Of a DNA stretch of 64,000 nt, positions 24,365-33,351 are shown piece by piece. The notes beneath the pieces are model-generated. The model was not told the DNA's origin. It made no database searches and worked only from the letters and a program-made list of their open reading frames with translations. The position numbers were made by a program, and so were the translations under genes. Within the stretch, counting starts at the first letter, position 1. Each line of letters begins with the position of its first letter. Source of the stretch: Spiribacter sp. 1M189 (GTDB lineage: Bacteria > Pseudomonadota > Gammaproteobacteria > Nitrococcales > Nitrococcaceae); contig NZ_JBAKFF010000001.1 of assembly GCF_040838345.1 (NCBI RefSeq), positions 434,001 to 498,000 on the forward strand. The letters are read 5' to 3'.

Positions 24365-25723
24365 CTAAACGCTCGGCAACCCTGACAGCGCCATGGACTG
24401 CTCCGCCGCGCTGGTCTGCTCCTCCTTGAGATTACCCGCCAGGTAATCCGTATAGGCCTGCATGTCGAAATGGCCGTGGCCGCAGAGATTGAACAGCAAG
24501 GCCTTTGACTCGCCGGACTCCCGGCAGGCGATGGCCTCGTCGATCGTCGCCTTGACGGCGTGATTGGCCTCCGGCGCCGGGATGATCCCCTCCGCCCGGG
24601 CAAACTCCAGACCCGCGGCGAAGCACTCGAGCTGGCCATAGGCACGCGGATGGATGTAGCCGAGATCGGTCAGGTGGCTGATCTGCGGGGCCATGCCGTG
24701 ATAGCGCAGCCCGCCCGCATGGAAGCCCGGGGGCATGAAGCCCGAGCCAAGGGTATGCATCTTGGTCAGCGGCGTGAGATGGCCGGTATCGCCCCAGTCG
24801 TAGGCGAACCTGCCCTTGGTGAGGGTGGGGCAGGAGGCCGGCTCCACGGCGATGAATTCGGTTGACGGCCCACCTCGCAGGCGCTCGCCGAGGAAGGGGA
24901 AGGCGATGCCGGCAAAGTTGGAACCACCGCCGGTGCAGCCGATGACCTTGTCCGGATAGTCGTCGACCATCTCCAGCTGACGCATGGTCTCCAGGCCGGC
25001 CACGGTCTGGTGCAGCAGCACGTGATTGAGCACGCTACCGAGGGCATATTTGGTGTCATCGCGCTGCACCGCCAGTTCCACGGCCTCGCTGATGGCGATG
25101 CCGAGGCTGCCGGTGGCCTTCGGGTTATCGGCCAGCACCGCGCGCCCGGCCTCGGTCGTGTTGCTGGGGCTGGCGATGCAGGTGGCACCGAAGCTTTCCA
25201 TGAACGCCCGGCGGTAGGGCTTCTGGTTGAAGCTGACCTTGACCATGAAGACCTCGATGGCGAGGTCGAACATGGCACCGGCCAACGCCAGCGACGAGCC
25301 CCACTGTCCAGCCCCGGTTTCGGTGGTGATGCGCTTCACGCCCTCGACCTTGTTATAGAAGGCCTGGGGGATGGCCGTGTTGGGCTTATGGCTGCCGGCC
25401 GGGCTGACGCCCTCGTACTTGTAGTAGATCCGCGCCGGGGTGCCGAGGGCCTTTTCCAGACGCCGGGCCCGATACAGCGGCGATGGCCGCCACTGGCGAT
25501 AGGCGTCGCGGACCGGCGCCGGGATCTCGACCTCCCGTTCGGTGCTCATCTCCTGCTCGATCACCGCCATCGGGAAAAGCGGAGCAAGGTCATCCGGCCC
25601 GACGGGCTCGAAGGTGCCGGGATGCAAGACCGGCGCCATGGGTTCGGGCAGGTCGGCGTTGATGTTGTACCAGTGCCGCGGGATTTCGGTCTCGGGCAGA
25701 ACGGTTTTCACGTTCTCGCTCAT
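24365..25723 (-). CDS. trpB2: TrpB2-type tryptophan synthase beta-like enzyme
   Basis: This 452-residue PLP enzyme is longer than classical TrpB (about 400), as TrpB2 paralogues are. The PLP lysine lies in AGSHKPNTA near residue 112, and the phosphate-binding loop is [10 protein letters not shown] near residue 238. It should make tryptophan from indole and serine or O-phosphoserine without needing TrpA. No other trp gene is nearby, which is common for TrpB2; indole salvage is the usual interpretation. The minus-strand start has GAGAGG upstream. Confidence 0.9.
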   Translation of the reverse strand: MSENVKTVLPETEIPRHWYNINADLPEPMAPVLHPGTFEPVGPDDLAPLFPMAVIEQEMSTEREVEIPAPVRDAYRQWRPSPLYRARRLEKALGTPARIYYKYEGVSPAGSHKPNTAIPQAFYNKVEGVKRITTETGAGQWGSSLALAGAMFDLAIEVFMVKVSFNQKPYRRAFMESFGATCIASPSNTTEAGRAVLADNPKATGSLGIAISEAVELAVQRDDTKYALGSVLNHVLLHQTVAGLETMRQLEMVDDYPDKVIGCTGGGSNFAGIAFPFLGERLRGGPSTEFIAVEPASCPTLTKGRFAYDWGDTGHLTPLTKMHTLGSGFMPPGFHAGGLRYHGMAPQISHLTDLGYIHPRAYGQLECFAAGLEFARAEGIIPAPEANHAVKATIDEAIACRESGESKALLFNLCGHGHFDMQAYTDYLAGNLKEEQTSAAEQSMALSGLPSV

Positions 25724-25805
25724 CTCAATGGTGCCTCTCGTGGAGAATCTGACAGGTGCGAAACCATATCACTGCCGGCCGGGTCGGCGCCTCATCAGCG
25801 ATGTC

Positions 25806-27164
25806 TCAGCTGCCCTCAACCAGCGCCCTGGCGAGTGCGTTATGACGTTCCACCATGGCACCCAGATCATGACCCAGTAACTCGCCCCCCTGGACCCGGG
25901 GCGTGCCGTTGACCACCACGAGATCGGCCCGTGCGGGCGGGCACAGGGCGAGTGCGGCCAGTGGGTCATGGATTGCACCGCCGGCCATCTCCAGGGCATC
26001 GAGCCGAAAGCCGGTGATATCGGCCGCCATGCCGGGTGCCAGCCGGCCGATGTCCGAGCGGCCCAGCACTTCGGCGCCACCGGCGGTTGCCAGTGCCAGT
26101 GCCCGTTCGGCGCTCATCGCGGCAGCGCCCTGGTCGACGCGCTGCAGGAGCATCGCCTGCCGCGTCTCGGCAAGCAGATTGCCGCCGTCGTTGGATGCCG
26201 CTCCATCAACACCGATACCTACCGGTACGCCACGGGCCAGCATCGAGCGAATCGGGGCAATACCATTGCCGAGACGCATGTTCGAGCACGGACAATGCGC
26301 GACGCCGGCGCCACTCATTCCAAGCCGCATGATTTCCGGTGCCGAGAGCGTGATCATATGGGCGAACCAGGCGTCATCGGCAAGCCAGCCCAGCGCCTCG
26401 ATATGCCCCAGCGGTGTCTGCTCCAAATTCTGCAGGCACCAGGCATGCTCGTCCCGGCCTTCGGCGAGATGCGTATGTAGACGCACACCATGCTGCCGGG
26501 CAAGTGCAGCGGTGTCGCACATGAAGCCATCACTCACCGAGTAGGGCGAACAGGGTGCGAGTACGACCTGCAGCAGGCTTCCACGGGTCGGGTCGTGGTA
26601 GCGGCCGATCACCCGCTCACTGTCGGCGAGGACATCGGCCTCGTTCTCGGCCACGGCATCGGGCGTGAGCCCGCCCTGAGAAGCGCCGATGGTCACCGAG
26701 CCGCGGGAGACGTGAAAGCGCAGGCCCATGGACTGCATGGCCTCGACCTGATCATCCACGGAACAGCCATTCGGCCAGAGGTAATTGTGATCCATGGTGG
26801 TGGTGCAGCCGCTGAGCAACAGCTCCGCGGCGCGAATCTGCGTGGCGCTCTGCAGTGCCTCGGGCGTTGCCCGCGACCAGATGGGATTGTGAATCCGCAG
26901 CCACTCGCCGAGTTCGGCATCCTGGGCGCCGGGTAGAGCCCGCGTGAGGCACTCCAGGCAGTGATCATGGGTGTTGATCAGGCCGGGGACGAGCACGAGG
27001 CCACGGGCGTCGATCGGCGTCAGGCCATCGGTTTCCACCTCGTCCGCCGGCCCGATCTCCGCGATGAAGCCATCGCGGATGATCAGGCTGCCGTGCTGCA
27101 GCGGTGGAGTATCGGCGCCGGGATTGATGATCCAGCTGGCGTTGACGATGGCGCAGTCATGCAT
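25806..27164 (-). CDS. Amidohydrolase, 8-oxoguanine deaminase / hydroxyatrazine hydrolase type
   Basis: This 452-residue metal-dependent TIM-barrel hydrolase belongs to the AtzB/8-oxoguanine deaminase group. Metal ligands appear as HxH in NTHDHCLECLTRA near residue 66, His in RLHTHLAEGRDEH near 232, His in WFAHMI near 265, and Asp in IGVDGAASNDGGN near 322. The family usually reads HHHxxQxLTR at the first site; here the middle His and the Gln are changed (HDHxxExLTR), so the substrate may differ. The start at 27164 gives the usual N-terminus (MHDCAIVNASWI); the frame stays open upstream, but that part overlaps the lon promoter and start. It is divergent from lon and its in-vivo substrate is unknown. 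Confidence 0.8.
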   Translation of the reverse strand: MHDCAIVNASWIINPGADTPPLQHGSLIIRDGFIAEIGPADEVETDGLTPIDARGLVLVPGLINTHDHCLECLTRALPGAQDAELGEWLRIHNPIWSRATPEALQSATQIRAAELLLSGCTTTMDHNYLWPNGCSVDDQVEAMQSMGLRFHVSRGSVTIGASQGGLTPDAVAENEADVLADSERVIGRYHDPTRGSLLQVVLAPCSPYSVSDGFMCDTAALARQHGVRLHTHLAEGRDEHAWCLQNLEQTPLGHIEALGWLADDAWFAHMITLSAPEIMRLGMSGAGVAHCPCSNMRLGNGIAPIRSMLARGVPVGIGVDGAASNDGGNLLAETRQAMLLQRVDQGAAAMSAERALALATAGGAEVLGRSDIGRLAPGMAADITGFRLDALEMAGGAIHDPLAALALCPPARADLVVVNGTPRVQGGELLGHDLGAMVERHNALARALVEGS

Positions 27165-27218
27165 GGTTGGGTCCTGCGGCGTGGTTAGTGAGTGAGCATG
27201 GCACAACCACAGGGTGCT

Positions 27219-27247
27219 CTTGAATCCATACGGCGGCGCCTCCATTT
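27219..27247 (+). promoter_or_regulatory. Sigma-32-like heat-shock promoter of lon
   Basis: CTTGAA at 27219-27224 and CTCCATTT at 27240-27247 are separated by 15 bases. The heat-shock consensus is CTTGAA, 13-15 bases, then CCCCATNT, so only one position differs. It ends 44 bases before the lon ATG, and lon is a classical heat-shock gene. It also overlaps the divergent amidohydrolase leader. Confidence 0.6.
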
Positions 27248-27291
27248 CCTTCGAAGACGCGTCGGGATCTCCCGAGTGCATGGAGGAATGA

Positions 27292-29700
27292 ATGACGAAC
27301 GACGAGACAACGATCGAGCAAGAGCCGGCAGTCGAGCCCTCCCGCAGCCTGGTCATCCCCAAGCTGCCGGATGACGCGCTGATCCTGTTGCCGGTCCGCA
27401 ACATGGTGCTGTTCCCCTCGATGCTTGTGCCAGTCGGGGTCGGCCGTGCGAAATCGATCCTGGCAGCCCGCCAGGCGGTGCAGCACGAGCAGCCCATGGG
27501 CGTGCTGCTGCAACGGGATGCCTCGGTGGAGGAGCCCGGTGGAGAGGATCTGCACACGGTGGGTGCAGTCGCGAACGTAATGCGTTTCGTGAACGGCCGT
27601 GAGGGGCATCACCACCTGGTGCTGCAGGGGATCGAGCGATTCCGGGTTACGGAATTTCTGGAGGGGTATCCGTTCCTGGTCGGCCGGGTGGAGCGGATCG
27701 CTGAGCACCAGCCCGAGGGGCCGGAGATCGATGCGCGGATGCTGGCGCTGCGCGACAAAGCCTTGGAGGCCCTGGAGTTGCTGCCACAGGCACCACAGGA
27801 GCTCGCCGGTGCCCTCACCAGCATCAAGGAGCCGGGCGTCCTCGCCGATTCCGTGGCTGGGTACCTCGATCTGGGCAGCGAGGAGCGCCAGGAACTGCTG
27901 GAGACATTCGACATCGAGACCCGGCTGGAGCGGGTTCTGTCGCTGGTGGACTACCGGGTGGAGGTGCTCAAGCTCTCGCAGAAGATCAGCGAGCGCACGC
28001 ACGAGACCATGTCCGAGCGCCAGCGTGAGGCCCTGCTTCGCGAGCAGTTGCGCTCGATTCAGGAAGAGTTGGGCGAGAGCGATGAAAAGGGCGAGGAGAT
28101 CCGCGAGCTCGAGCAGCGCATCGACGAGGCGCAGATGCCCGAGGAGGTGGACAAGCAGGCCCGCAAGGAGCTCCGGCGCCTGGAGCGCATGCCCGAAGGG
28201 GCTGGCGAATATTCGATGCTGCGCACCTACCTCGACTGGTTGCTCGAGCTCCCCTGGTCGCTGGAGCGGAGCGAGGATATCGACATCGATCGCGCCCGGG
28301 ACATCCTCGATGCCGACCACTACGGACTGGAACCGGTCAAGCGTCGCATCCTTGAGCATCTGGCGGTCCGCAAGCTCAATCCCGAGGGGCGCAGCCCGAT
28401 CCTGTGCTTTGTCGGGCCACCCGGCGTGGGCAAGACCTCGCTGGGCCAGAGCATTGCCCGCGCCACCGGGCGTGACTTCATGCGGGCGAGCCTCGGTGGC
28501 GTCCACGACGAGGCCGAGATTCGTGGCCATCGCCGGACCTATCTCGGTGCGCTGCCGGGTAAGATCATCCAGAGCATCCATAAGGCCGGTTCGCGTAATC
28601 CGGTGCTGATGCTCGATGAGATGGACAAGCTCGGCGGGGGAATCCAGGGCGATCCCTCCGCGGCGCTGCTGGAGGTCCTCGATCCCGCACAGAACGGCAC
28701 ATTCCAGGACAACTACCTGGGCGTGCCGTTTGATCTGACGGGCGTTTTCTTCATCGCCACCGCCAATGTTCCCGACCAGATACCCGGGCCGTTGCGTGAC
28801 CGTATGGAGATGATCGAGATCCCGGGTTACACCCAGGAGGAGAAGGTCGAGATCGCCCGTCGCTACCTGCTGGACCGGCAGCGCGAGGGCGCCGGGCTGA
28901 GTGCCGAGCAGCTCGAGGTCACAGATGGGGCCATGCACCGGATCGTCGCGGAGTACACCCGCGAGGCCGGTTGCCGTCAGCTCGAGCGCGAGCTGGGGGC
29001 CGTCGCCCGTCATTTCGCCGTGCGGATCGCCGACGGCAGTCTTCAGCAGGCACGGGTCGATGCCGATGATGTCCCCGAGATCCTCGGTGCGCCTAAATTC
29101 GAGGGCGAGGTGGCGATGCGCACCAGTGTGCCCGGAGTCGCCACCGGTCTGGCCTGGACGCCGGTGGGCGGCGATATCCTCTTCATCGAGGCCAATCGCT
29201 CCCAGGGCAGTGGACGGCTGGTGCTCACCGGTCAGCTCGGCGATGTGATGAAGGAAAGCGCACAGACCGCCCTCAGCCTCATCAAGGCCCGTGCGGACCA
29301 GCTCGAGCTCGATATCAGCTCGCTACAGTCCGATGATGTGCATGTGCACGTCCCCGCCGGCGCCATCCCCAAGGACGGACCCAGTGCCGGTGTGGCGATG
29401 TACAGCGCGCTGGTATCGCTGCTCACGGGCCGCTGCATTCGCGAGGATGTCGCGATGACCGGCGAGATCACGCTGCGCGGGCTGGTCCTGCCCGTGGGCG
29501 GCATCAAGGAGAAGGTCCTGGCAGCCCGCCGTGCGGGGATTCATACGGTGCTGCTGCCGGCTCGCAACCGCAAGGATTACGAGGACATTCCCGAGTCGGC
29601 CCGCGAGGACATGACCTTCCACTGGATCGAGCATGTCGAGGAGGCCACCGACATCGCACTGCGGGCTCGGGAAGCCGACCCGACGACGGCGACCGGCTAG
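27292..29700 (+). CDS. lon: ATP-dependent protease Lon
   Basis: This 802-residue cytosolic AAA+ serine-lysine protease degrades misfolded and regulatory proteins. It has an N-terminal substrate-recognition domain (residues about 25-210, LPVRNMVLFPSMLVPV), a coiled region, an ATPase domain with Walker A GPPGVGKTS near residue 375 and Walker B VLMLDEMDK near 440, and a protease domain with Ser in KDGPSAG (about 698) and Lys in GGIKEK (about 741). GGAGG lies seven bases before the ATG. It is transcribed alone, with a heat-shock-like promoter. Confidence 0.97.
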   Translation: MTNDETTIEQEPAVEPSRSLVIPKLPDDALILLPVRNMVLFPSMLVPVGVGRAKSILAARQAVQHEQPMGVLLQRDASVEEPGGEDLHTVGAVANVMRFVNGREGHHHLVLQGIERFRVTEFLEGYPFLVGRVERIAEHQPEGPEIDARMLALRDKALEALELLPQAPQELAGALTSIKEPGVLADSVAGYLDLGSEERQELLETFDIETRLERVLSLVDYRVEVLKLSQKISERTHETMSERQREALLREQLRSIQEELGESDEKGEEIRELEQRIDEAQMPEEVDKQARKELRRLERMPEGAGEYSMLRTYLDWLLELPWSLERSEDIDIDRARDILDADHYGLEPVKRRILEHLAVRKLNPEGRSPILCFVGPPGVGKTSLGQSIARATGRDFMRASLGGVHDEAEIRGHRRTYLGALPGKIIQSIHKAGSRNPVLMLDEMDKLGGGIQGDPSAALLEVLDPAQNGTFQDNYLGVPFDLTGVFFIATANVPDQIPGPLRDRMEMIEIPGYTQEEKVEIARRYLLDRQREGAGLSAEQLEVTDGAMHRIVAEYTREAGCRQLERELGAVARHFAVRIADGSLQQARVDADDVPEILGAPKFEGEVAMRTSVPGVATGLAWTPVGGDILFIEANRSQGSGRLVLTGQLGDVMKESAQTALSLIKARADQLELDISSLQSDDVHVHVPAGAIPKDGPSAGVAMYSALVSLLTGRCIREDVAMTGEITLRGLVLPVGGIKEKVLAARRAGIHTVLLPARNRKDYEDIPESAREDMTFHWIEHVEEATDIALRAREADPTTATG

Positions 29701-29763
29701 CCCAGCGGCGCCGGCGCCGTGTAATCCAGCCAGATCAGCAGGGCATAGGTCAGGTCCCCGTAC

Positions 29764-31590
29764 TCAGGCACTGCCGGGTCGCCAGGAGAGGGGCTGGAGC
29801 GGCATCGGGCGGTAGTTCTCCGCTGGTGGTCTCGCCTCATGTAATGACGCCGCCTGTGGCGCGGCGGTGACCGCATGACGGTTCATGGGGACATGGCCCT
29901 GCGCCTCCGCCGGCGTGGCCGGCAACCAAGCCGGTGCGGTCAGGCTGGTCAGCTGCAGGAACAACGGGAAGAGCAGCGGGCCGGCGAGAGCAGGTGCGAG
30001 CCATGGGAGTAGGGCCGGCGCCGTGGTGGCGACCACGGCCGCCACGGCCGCGGTAGCCAGCGCAATCGGCCATCCGAGTCGCCAGGCCTGCATTGCCTCG
30101 ATCTGTCGCCGGCCACGCACCCCGGTGTCCCAGCCGGCCGGCCGGCCAGCCAGCAGCCGCAGGATGAAACCGGTATAGAGCACCATCATCAGCGGCGAGC
30201 GCAGGATGCCGAAGCCAAGCTCGAGAAACCCGCCACGCAGCAGGGCCAGTCGACGCCCGGCACCCTCCCGGCTCGCGGCCGTGACGACAACCCCCAGGAC
30301 GCGCGGGCCGAACAGGACCAACAGACTCAGGCCAAGCAGAGGCACCAGCGGTTGCGCTGGTGAGGCCGCAGCCGCCACCCAGCGGCCGGCGTCAGGGGAG
30401 AAAATGGCATCAAGCACGCCGGCGGCGATCATGAGCAGCCACAACGGCGCGTTGACATAGGCCAGGCCGCCAAGCAGGAAATTCAGCCGTGTGACCGGGC
30501 GCCAGCCGCGCCCCGGTAACAGGCGGAGATGCTGGAGGTTTCCCTGGCACCAGCGGCGCTCGCGCTTGAGATCATCAACGAAGTTCCCGGGCATGCCTTC
30601 GAAGCTGCCGCCGAGCTCGGGCAGTACGTAGACACCGCGGCCATGGCGCCGCATCAACCCGGCCTCGACGTAGTCATGACTCATGATGTCGCCACCCAGT
30701 GGCGGCTTGCCGGGGAGTGTCGACAGCCCGCAGCAGGCCTGGAAATCGGCGATGCGGACAATGGCATTGTGCCCCCAGTAGTTGGTGCTGTTGCCCTGCC
30801 AGAAGGCCAGTCCATTGGCGATATGCCGGGCATGCAGACTGGCGGCCAGCTGCTGGAATCGCCCCAGGATCGTGCGCTGCCCCACCGGCAGAGGGACGGT
30901 CTGCAGGATGCCGGCCTGGGGGTTGGCCTGCATGCGTCGCACCAGCGCGAGAATGGCCTCGCCCGTCATGCGGCTGTCGGCGTCGAGTACGATCATGTAA
31001 TCGTAGTGCGCGCCCCAGCGTTCGCAGAAATCCCGGATATTGCCGGGCTTGCGGCCGGTGTTGCGTTCGCGGGCCCGATAGAAGAGGCGCAGCGTGTCAC
31101 CGAATCGGGCTCGGAGCCGGGTCACTGCCTCATGTTCCCGGGCGAGCTGGGCGGGATCGCTGCTGTCGCTGAGCAGATAGCAGTCGAAGTATTCACTCTC
31201 GCCGGTCTGCTGCAGCGAGCGCCAGGTGGCCGTCAGACAGTGCACCACGCCGGCCATGTCCTCATTATAGGCGGGCATCACCAATGCCGTGCGGGCAAGC
31301 GGCGGCGCCTCGGCCGGATCGGGGTCGCGCCGGCTCAGCGTGACCGGGTGTCTGCCGGCGAGGCGCAGTAAAATGCCCGCGATCATGGTCCAGAAAGCAA
31401 CGCAGGACGTGGTGAACGTGATGCTGAAGAGTATGAGTACGGCCCACTCGAGCGGTTGTACACCGCCCGGTGCAAGTAACCGCCAGAACGCATGGACCCC
31501 CGCGCTGGCGGTGGCGAGCACCAGCAGGGCCAGGGCCAGCCGTCGTAGGGGCAGTCCCGGCTGGGTGAGATGCCAGCTTGAATGGGTCAT
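29764..31590 (-). CDS. opgH: Glucans biosynthesis glucosyltransferase H (OpgH/MdoH)
   Basis: This 608-residue membrane glycosyltransferase 2 makes the beta-1,2 glucan backbone of osmoregulated periplasmic glucans from UDP-glucose. It has two N-terminal helices (residues about 15-35 and 48-75), a GT domain with TALVMPAYNED near 98, VLDADSRM near 195, a DYVEAGL segment and an RWCQGNLQH (R/QxxRW-type) motif near 345, then C-terminal helices. It is shorter than E. coli OpgH (847), mainly at the N-terminus and C-terminus. The start at 31590 leaves a normal N-terminus; the frame is open to 31743, but that would overlap the divergent gene. The usual partner opgG is not visible in this window. Confidence 0.88.
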   Translation of the reverse strand: MTHSSWHLTQPGLPLRRLALALLVLATASAGVHAFWRLLAPGGVQPLEWAVLILFSITFTTSCVAFWTMIAGILLRLAGRHPVTLSRRDPDPAEAPPLARTALVMPAYNEDMAGVVHCLTATWRSLQQTGESEYFDCYLLSDSSDPAQLAREHEAVTRLRARFGDTLRLFYRARERNTGRKPGNIRDFCERWGAHYDYMIVLDADSRMTGEAILALVRRMQANPQAGILQTVPLPVGQRTILGRFQQLAASLHARHIANGLAFWQGNSTNYWGHNAIVRIADFQACCGLSTLPGKPPLGGDIMSHDYVEAGLMRRHGRGVYVLPELGGSFEGMPGNFVDDLKRERRWCQGNLQHLRLLPGRGWRPVTRLNFLLGGLAYVNAPLWLLMIAAGVLDAIFSPDAGRWVAAAASPAQPLVPLLGLSLLVLFGPRVLGVVVTAASREGAGRRLALLRGGFLELGFGILRSPLMMVLYTGFILRLLAGRPAGWDTGVRGRRQIEAMQAWRLGWPIALATAAVAAVVATTAPALLPWLAPALAGPLLFPLFLQLTSLTAPAWLPATPAEAQGHVPMNRHAVTAAPQAASLHEARPPAENYRPMPLQPLSWRPGSA

Positions 31591-31699
31591 AGGCGGTCTC
31601 GATGGATGGATTGATGCGTTTCCTGCAGAGCGTCGACAGTGCGCGCGGTGTGAAGTTGCAGATTGACCGGGCGCGCGGATGCCCGATGGGGAATGATTG

Positions 31700-33334
31700 A
31701 TGAGACAGTTCATTGTCGCGCTACTGGTTGTCGTGGCGGTCAATCTACTGCTGGTGGCGCCGGAATGGTGGATGCCCTACACCGACTTCCCCTATCCATG
31801 GCTGGCCACCGAGATGGTGATGATGGTCGGCCTGCTCTGGATGCTGCCGGCCGCCTGGGCGGGCTGGGTCTCGGGCCTGCTGGCCGCGCTGCTGCTCCTC
31901 TCCGTGGCCCTGGCACTCTCGGATCTGGGGACGGGGCTGGCGCTGGGGCGGCCCATGAATCTGCTGATCGATCTTCCGCTGGCCGCTTCGGTAGAGCATC
32001 TGCTGCGTGGCGCCATCGGCGGGCCGCTGGCCTGGCTGACCCTGGCCCTGGCGGGACTGGGGCTCGTTGCCCTGATGATCGCGCTGACACGCGGTCTGCG
32101 GCATCTGGCACCGGCGCCTGGCGGTCTGCCGTTGCGTCTTCTGGGTGTGGCGCTGGTCGGGGTGGGGCTGTTGCTGAATCACTATCGCGATGCCTGGCCG
32201 ATTGGCCTCGCCGTGGATTCGCCGGCCCTGATCCGCTTCAGCGATCAGGCCGAGCGCATGCGCCGGACGGCCCACGAGCGCGAGGTCTTTGCCAGCGCAC
32301 TGGCCGCGTCCGAGGGCCCGGTCCAGCGGTCCATGGATCGGCTCGATGGCCGGGATGTCATCATGGCGTTCATCGAGTCCTACGGCGTGACGATGCTGCG
32401 GGATGCGCGCTATCGCGCCACCGGCGAGGCAGCCCTGGCGGATCTCTCGGAGTCGCTCGTCGCGGCCGGTTTAAGTGCGGTAACGACAACGCTGCGTTCA
32501 CCGGTGCAGGGTGGACAGTCCTGGCTTGCCCACGGCAGTGCCCTGAGTGGCCGGTGGATCAGCAACCAGATCCGCTACGATCTGTTTCTCAATGCCTCGG
32601 GACCCTCGCTGATCCGGGACTTTGATGCCGCGGGATACGAGACCGCGGCGGTCATGCCCGCCATTACCGACCCCTGGCCGGCCGGTCAGCGGTGGGGCTA
32701 TGACCAGATCCATGATCATGCCGGTATCGATTATGCCGGGCCGCCGCTTAACTGGGTCACCATGCCCGATCAGTACACCTGGCATTACTTTCAGACCGCG
32801 ATTCGCGAACCGGCCATCGACCCGCTGTTCGCCGAACTGGCGCTCATCAGCAGTCATGCCCCCTGGACGCCGATTCTGCCCATCGTCGACTGGGCCAACG
32901 TCAGGGACGGCTCGGTCTTTCAGCGCTGGGCGGACGCGGGGCCCTCGCCCGGCAGTGTCTGGAGCGACGGCGACCGCGTTCGGCGCCACTATGCCCGCGC
33001 CGTGGACTACGCGCTGCGCACCGCCGGCGAGTGGGCCGCCAGGGATCTGGGCGACGGCGTGCTCATTCTGCTCGGCGATCATCAGCCGGCACCGCTTATC
33101 ACTGGTGACAAGGCATCGCGTGAGGTGCCGGTGCACATCATCGCCCGCGACGGGGCGCTACTTGCCGATTTCCTTAGTGCGGGTTTTCGGCCGGGCCTCA
33201 AGCCTCCCAAGCAGGGCATCGGTACGCTCGCCGATTTGCGTGGCTATCTGCTCGCGGTTTTTGATGGTGGGCAAGAAAACCCCGTATTGGAGCCTGCGCC
33301 GGCGAAGGGCGCTGTGGCACCATCACCGCATTGA
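31700..33334 (+). CDS. Inner-membrane sulfatase/phosphatase-superfamily protein
   Basis: This 544-residue protein has four to five N-terminal helices (to about residue 170) and a large periplasmic domain of the alkaline-phosphatase/sulfatase type, like LTA synthase, OpgB and phosphoethanolamine transferases. Recognisable parts are DVIMAFIESYGVTML near residue 215 (metal and nucleophile region; the Thr/Ser nucleophile is less clear), SSHAPWTP near 390, and a C-terminal LLGDHQPA metal motif near 456. The start at 31700 has GGGGA upstream. It is divergent from opgH with about 110 bases between them. A role in decorating periplasmic glucans or lipids is inferred from that pairing only. Confidence 0.65.
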   Translation: MRQFIVALLVVVAVNLLLVAPEWWMPYTDFPYPWLATEMVMMVGLLWMLPAAWAGWVSGLLAALLLLSVALALSDLGTGLALGRPMNLLIDLPLAASVEHLLRGAIGGPLAWLTLALAGLGLVALMIALTRGLRHLAPAPGGLPLRLLGVALVGVGLLLNHYRDAWPIGLAVDSPALIRFSDQAERMRRTAHEREVFASALAASEGPVQRSMDRLDGRDVIMAFIESYGVTMLRDARYRATGEAALADLSESLVAAGLSAVTTTLRSPVQGGQSWLAHGSALSGRWISNQIRYDLFLNASGPSLIRDFDAAGYETAAVMPAITDPWPAGQRWGYDQIHDHAGIDYAGPPLNWVTMPDQYTWHYFQTAIREPAIDPLFAELALISSHAPWTPILPIVDWANVRDGSVFQRWADAGPSPGSVWSDGDRVRRHYARAVDYALRTAGEWAARDLGDGVLILLGDHQPAPLITGDKASREVPVHIIARDGALLADFLSAGFRPGLKPPKQGIGTLADLRGYLLAVFDGGQENPVLEPAPAKGAVAPSPH

Positions 33335-33351
33335 TGGAAGGAGTCCCCGGG

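Noticed and set aside
27165-27557. 131-residue N-terminal extension of the amidohydrolase
   Set aside because: It overlaps the lon promoter and coding start on the opposite strand and has no family similarity; MHDCAIVNASWI at 27164 is the normal start.
29698-29763. Peptide-like stretch (PEYGDLTYALLIWLDY) in another frame after opgH, suggesting a frameshifted C-terminus
   Set aside because: Only about 22 codons, no start, and the annotated opgH end is plausible; the adjacent GGCGCCGGCGCC palindrome lacks a T-run, so it is not a terminator either.
31591-31743. 51-residue N-terminal extension of OpgH
   Set aside because: It would overlap the divergent gene start and has no homologous content; the ATG at 31590 precedes the first membrane segment properly.
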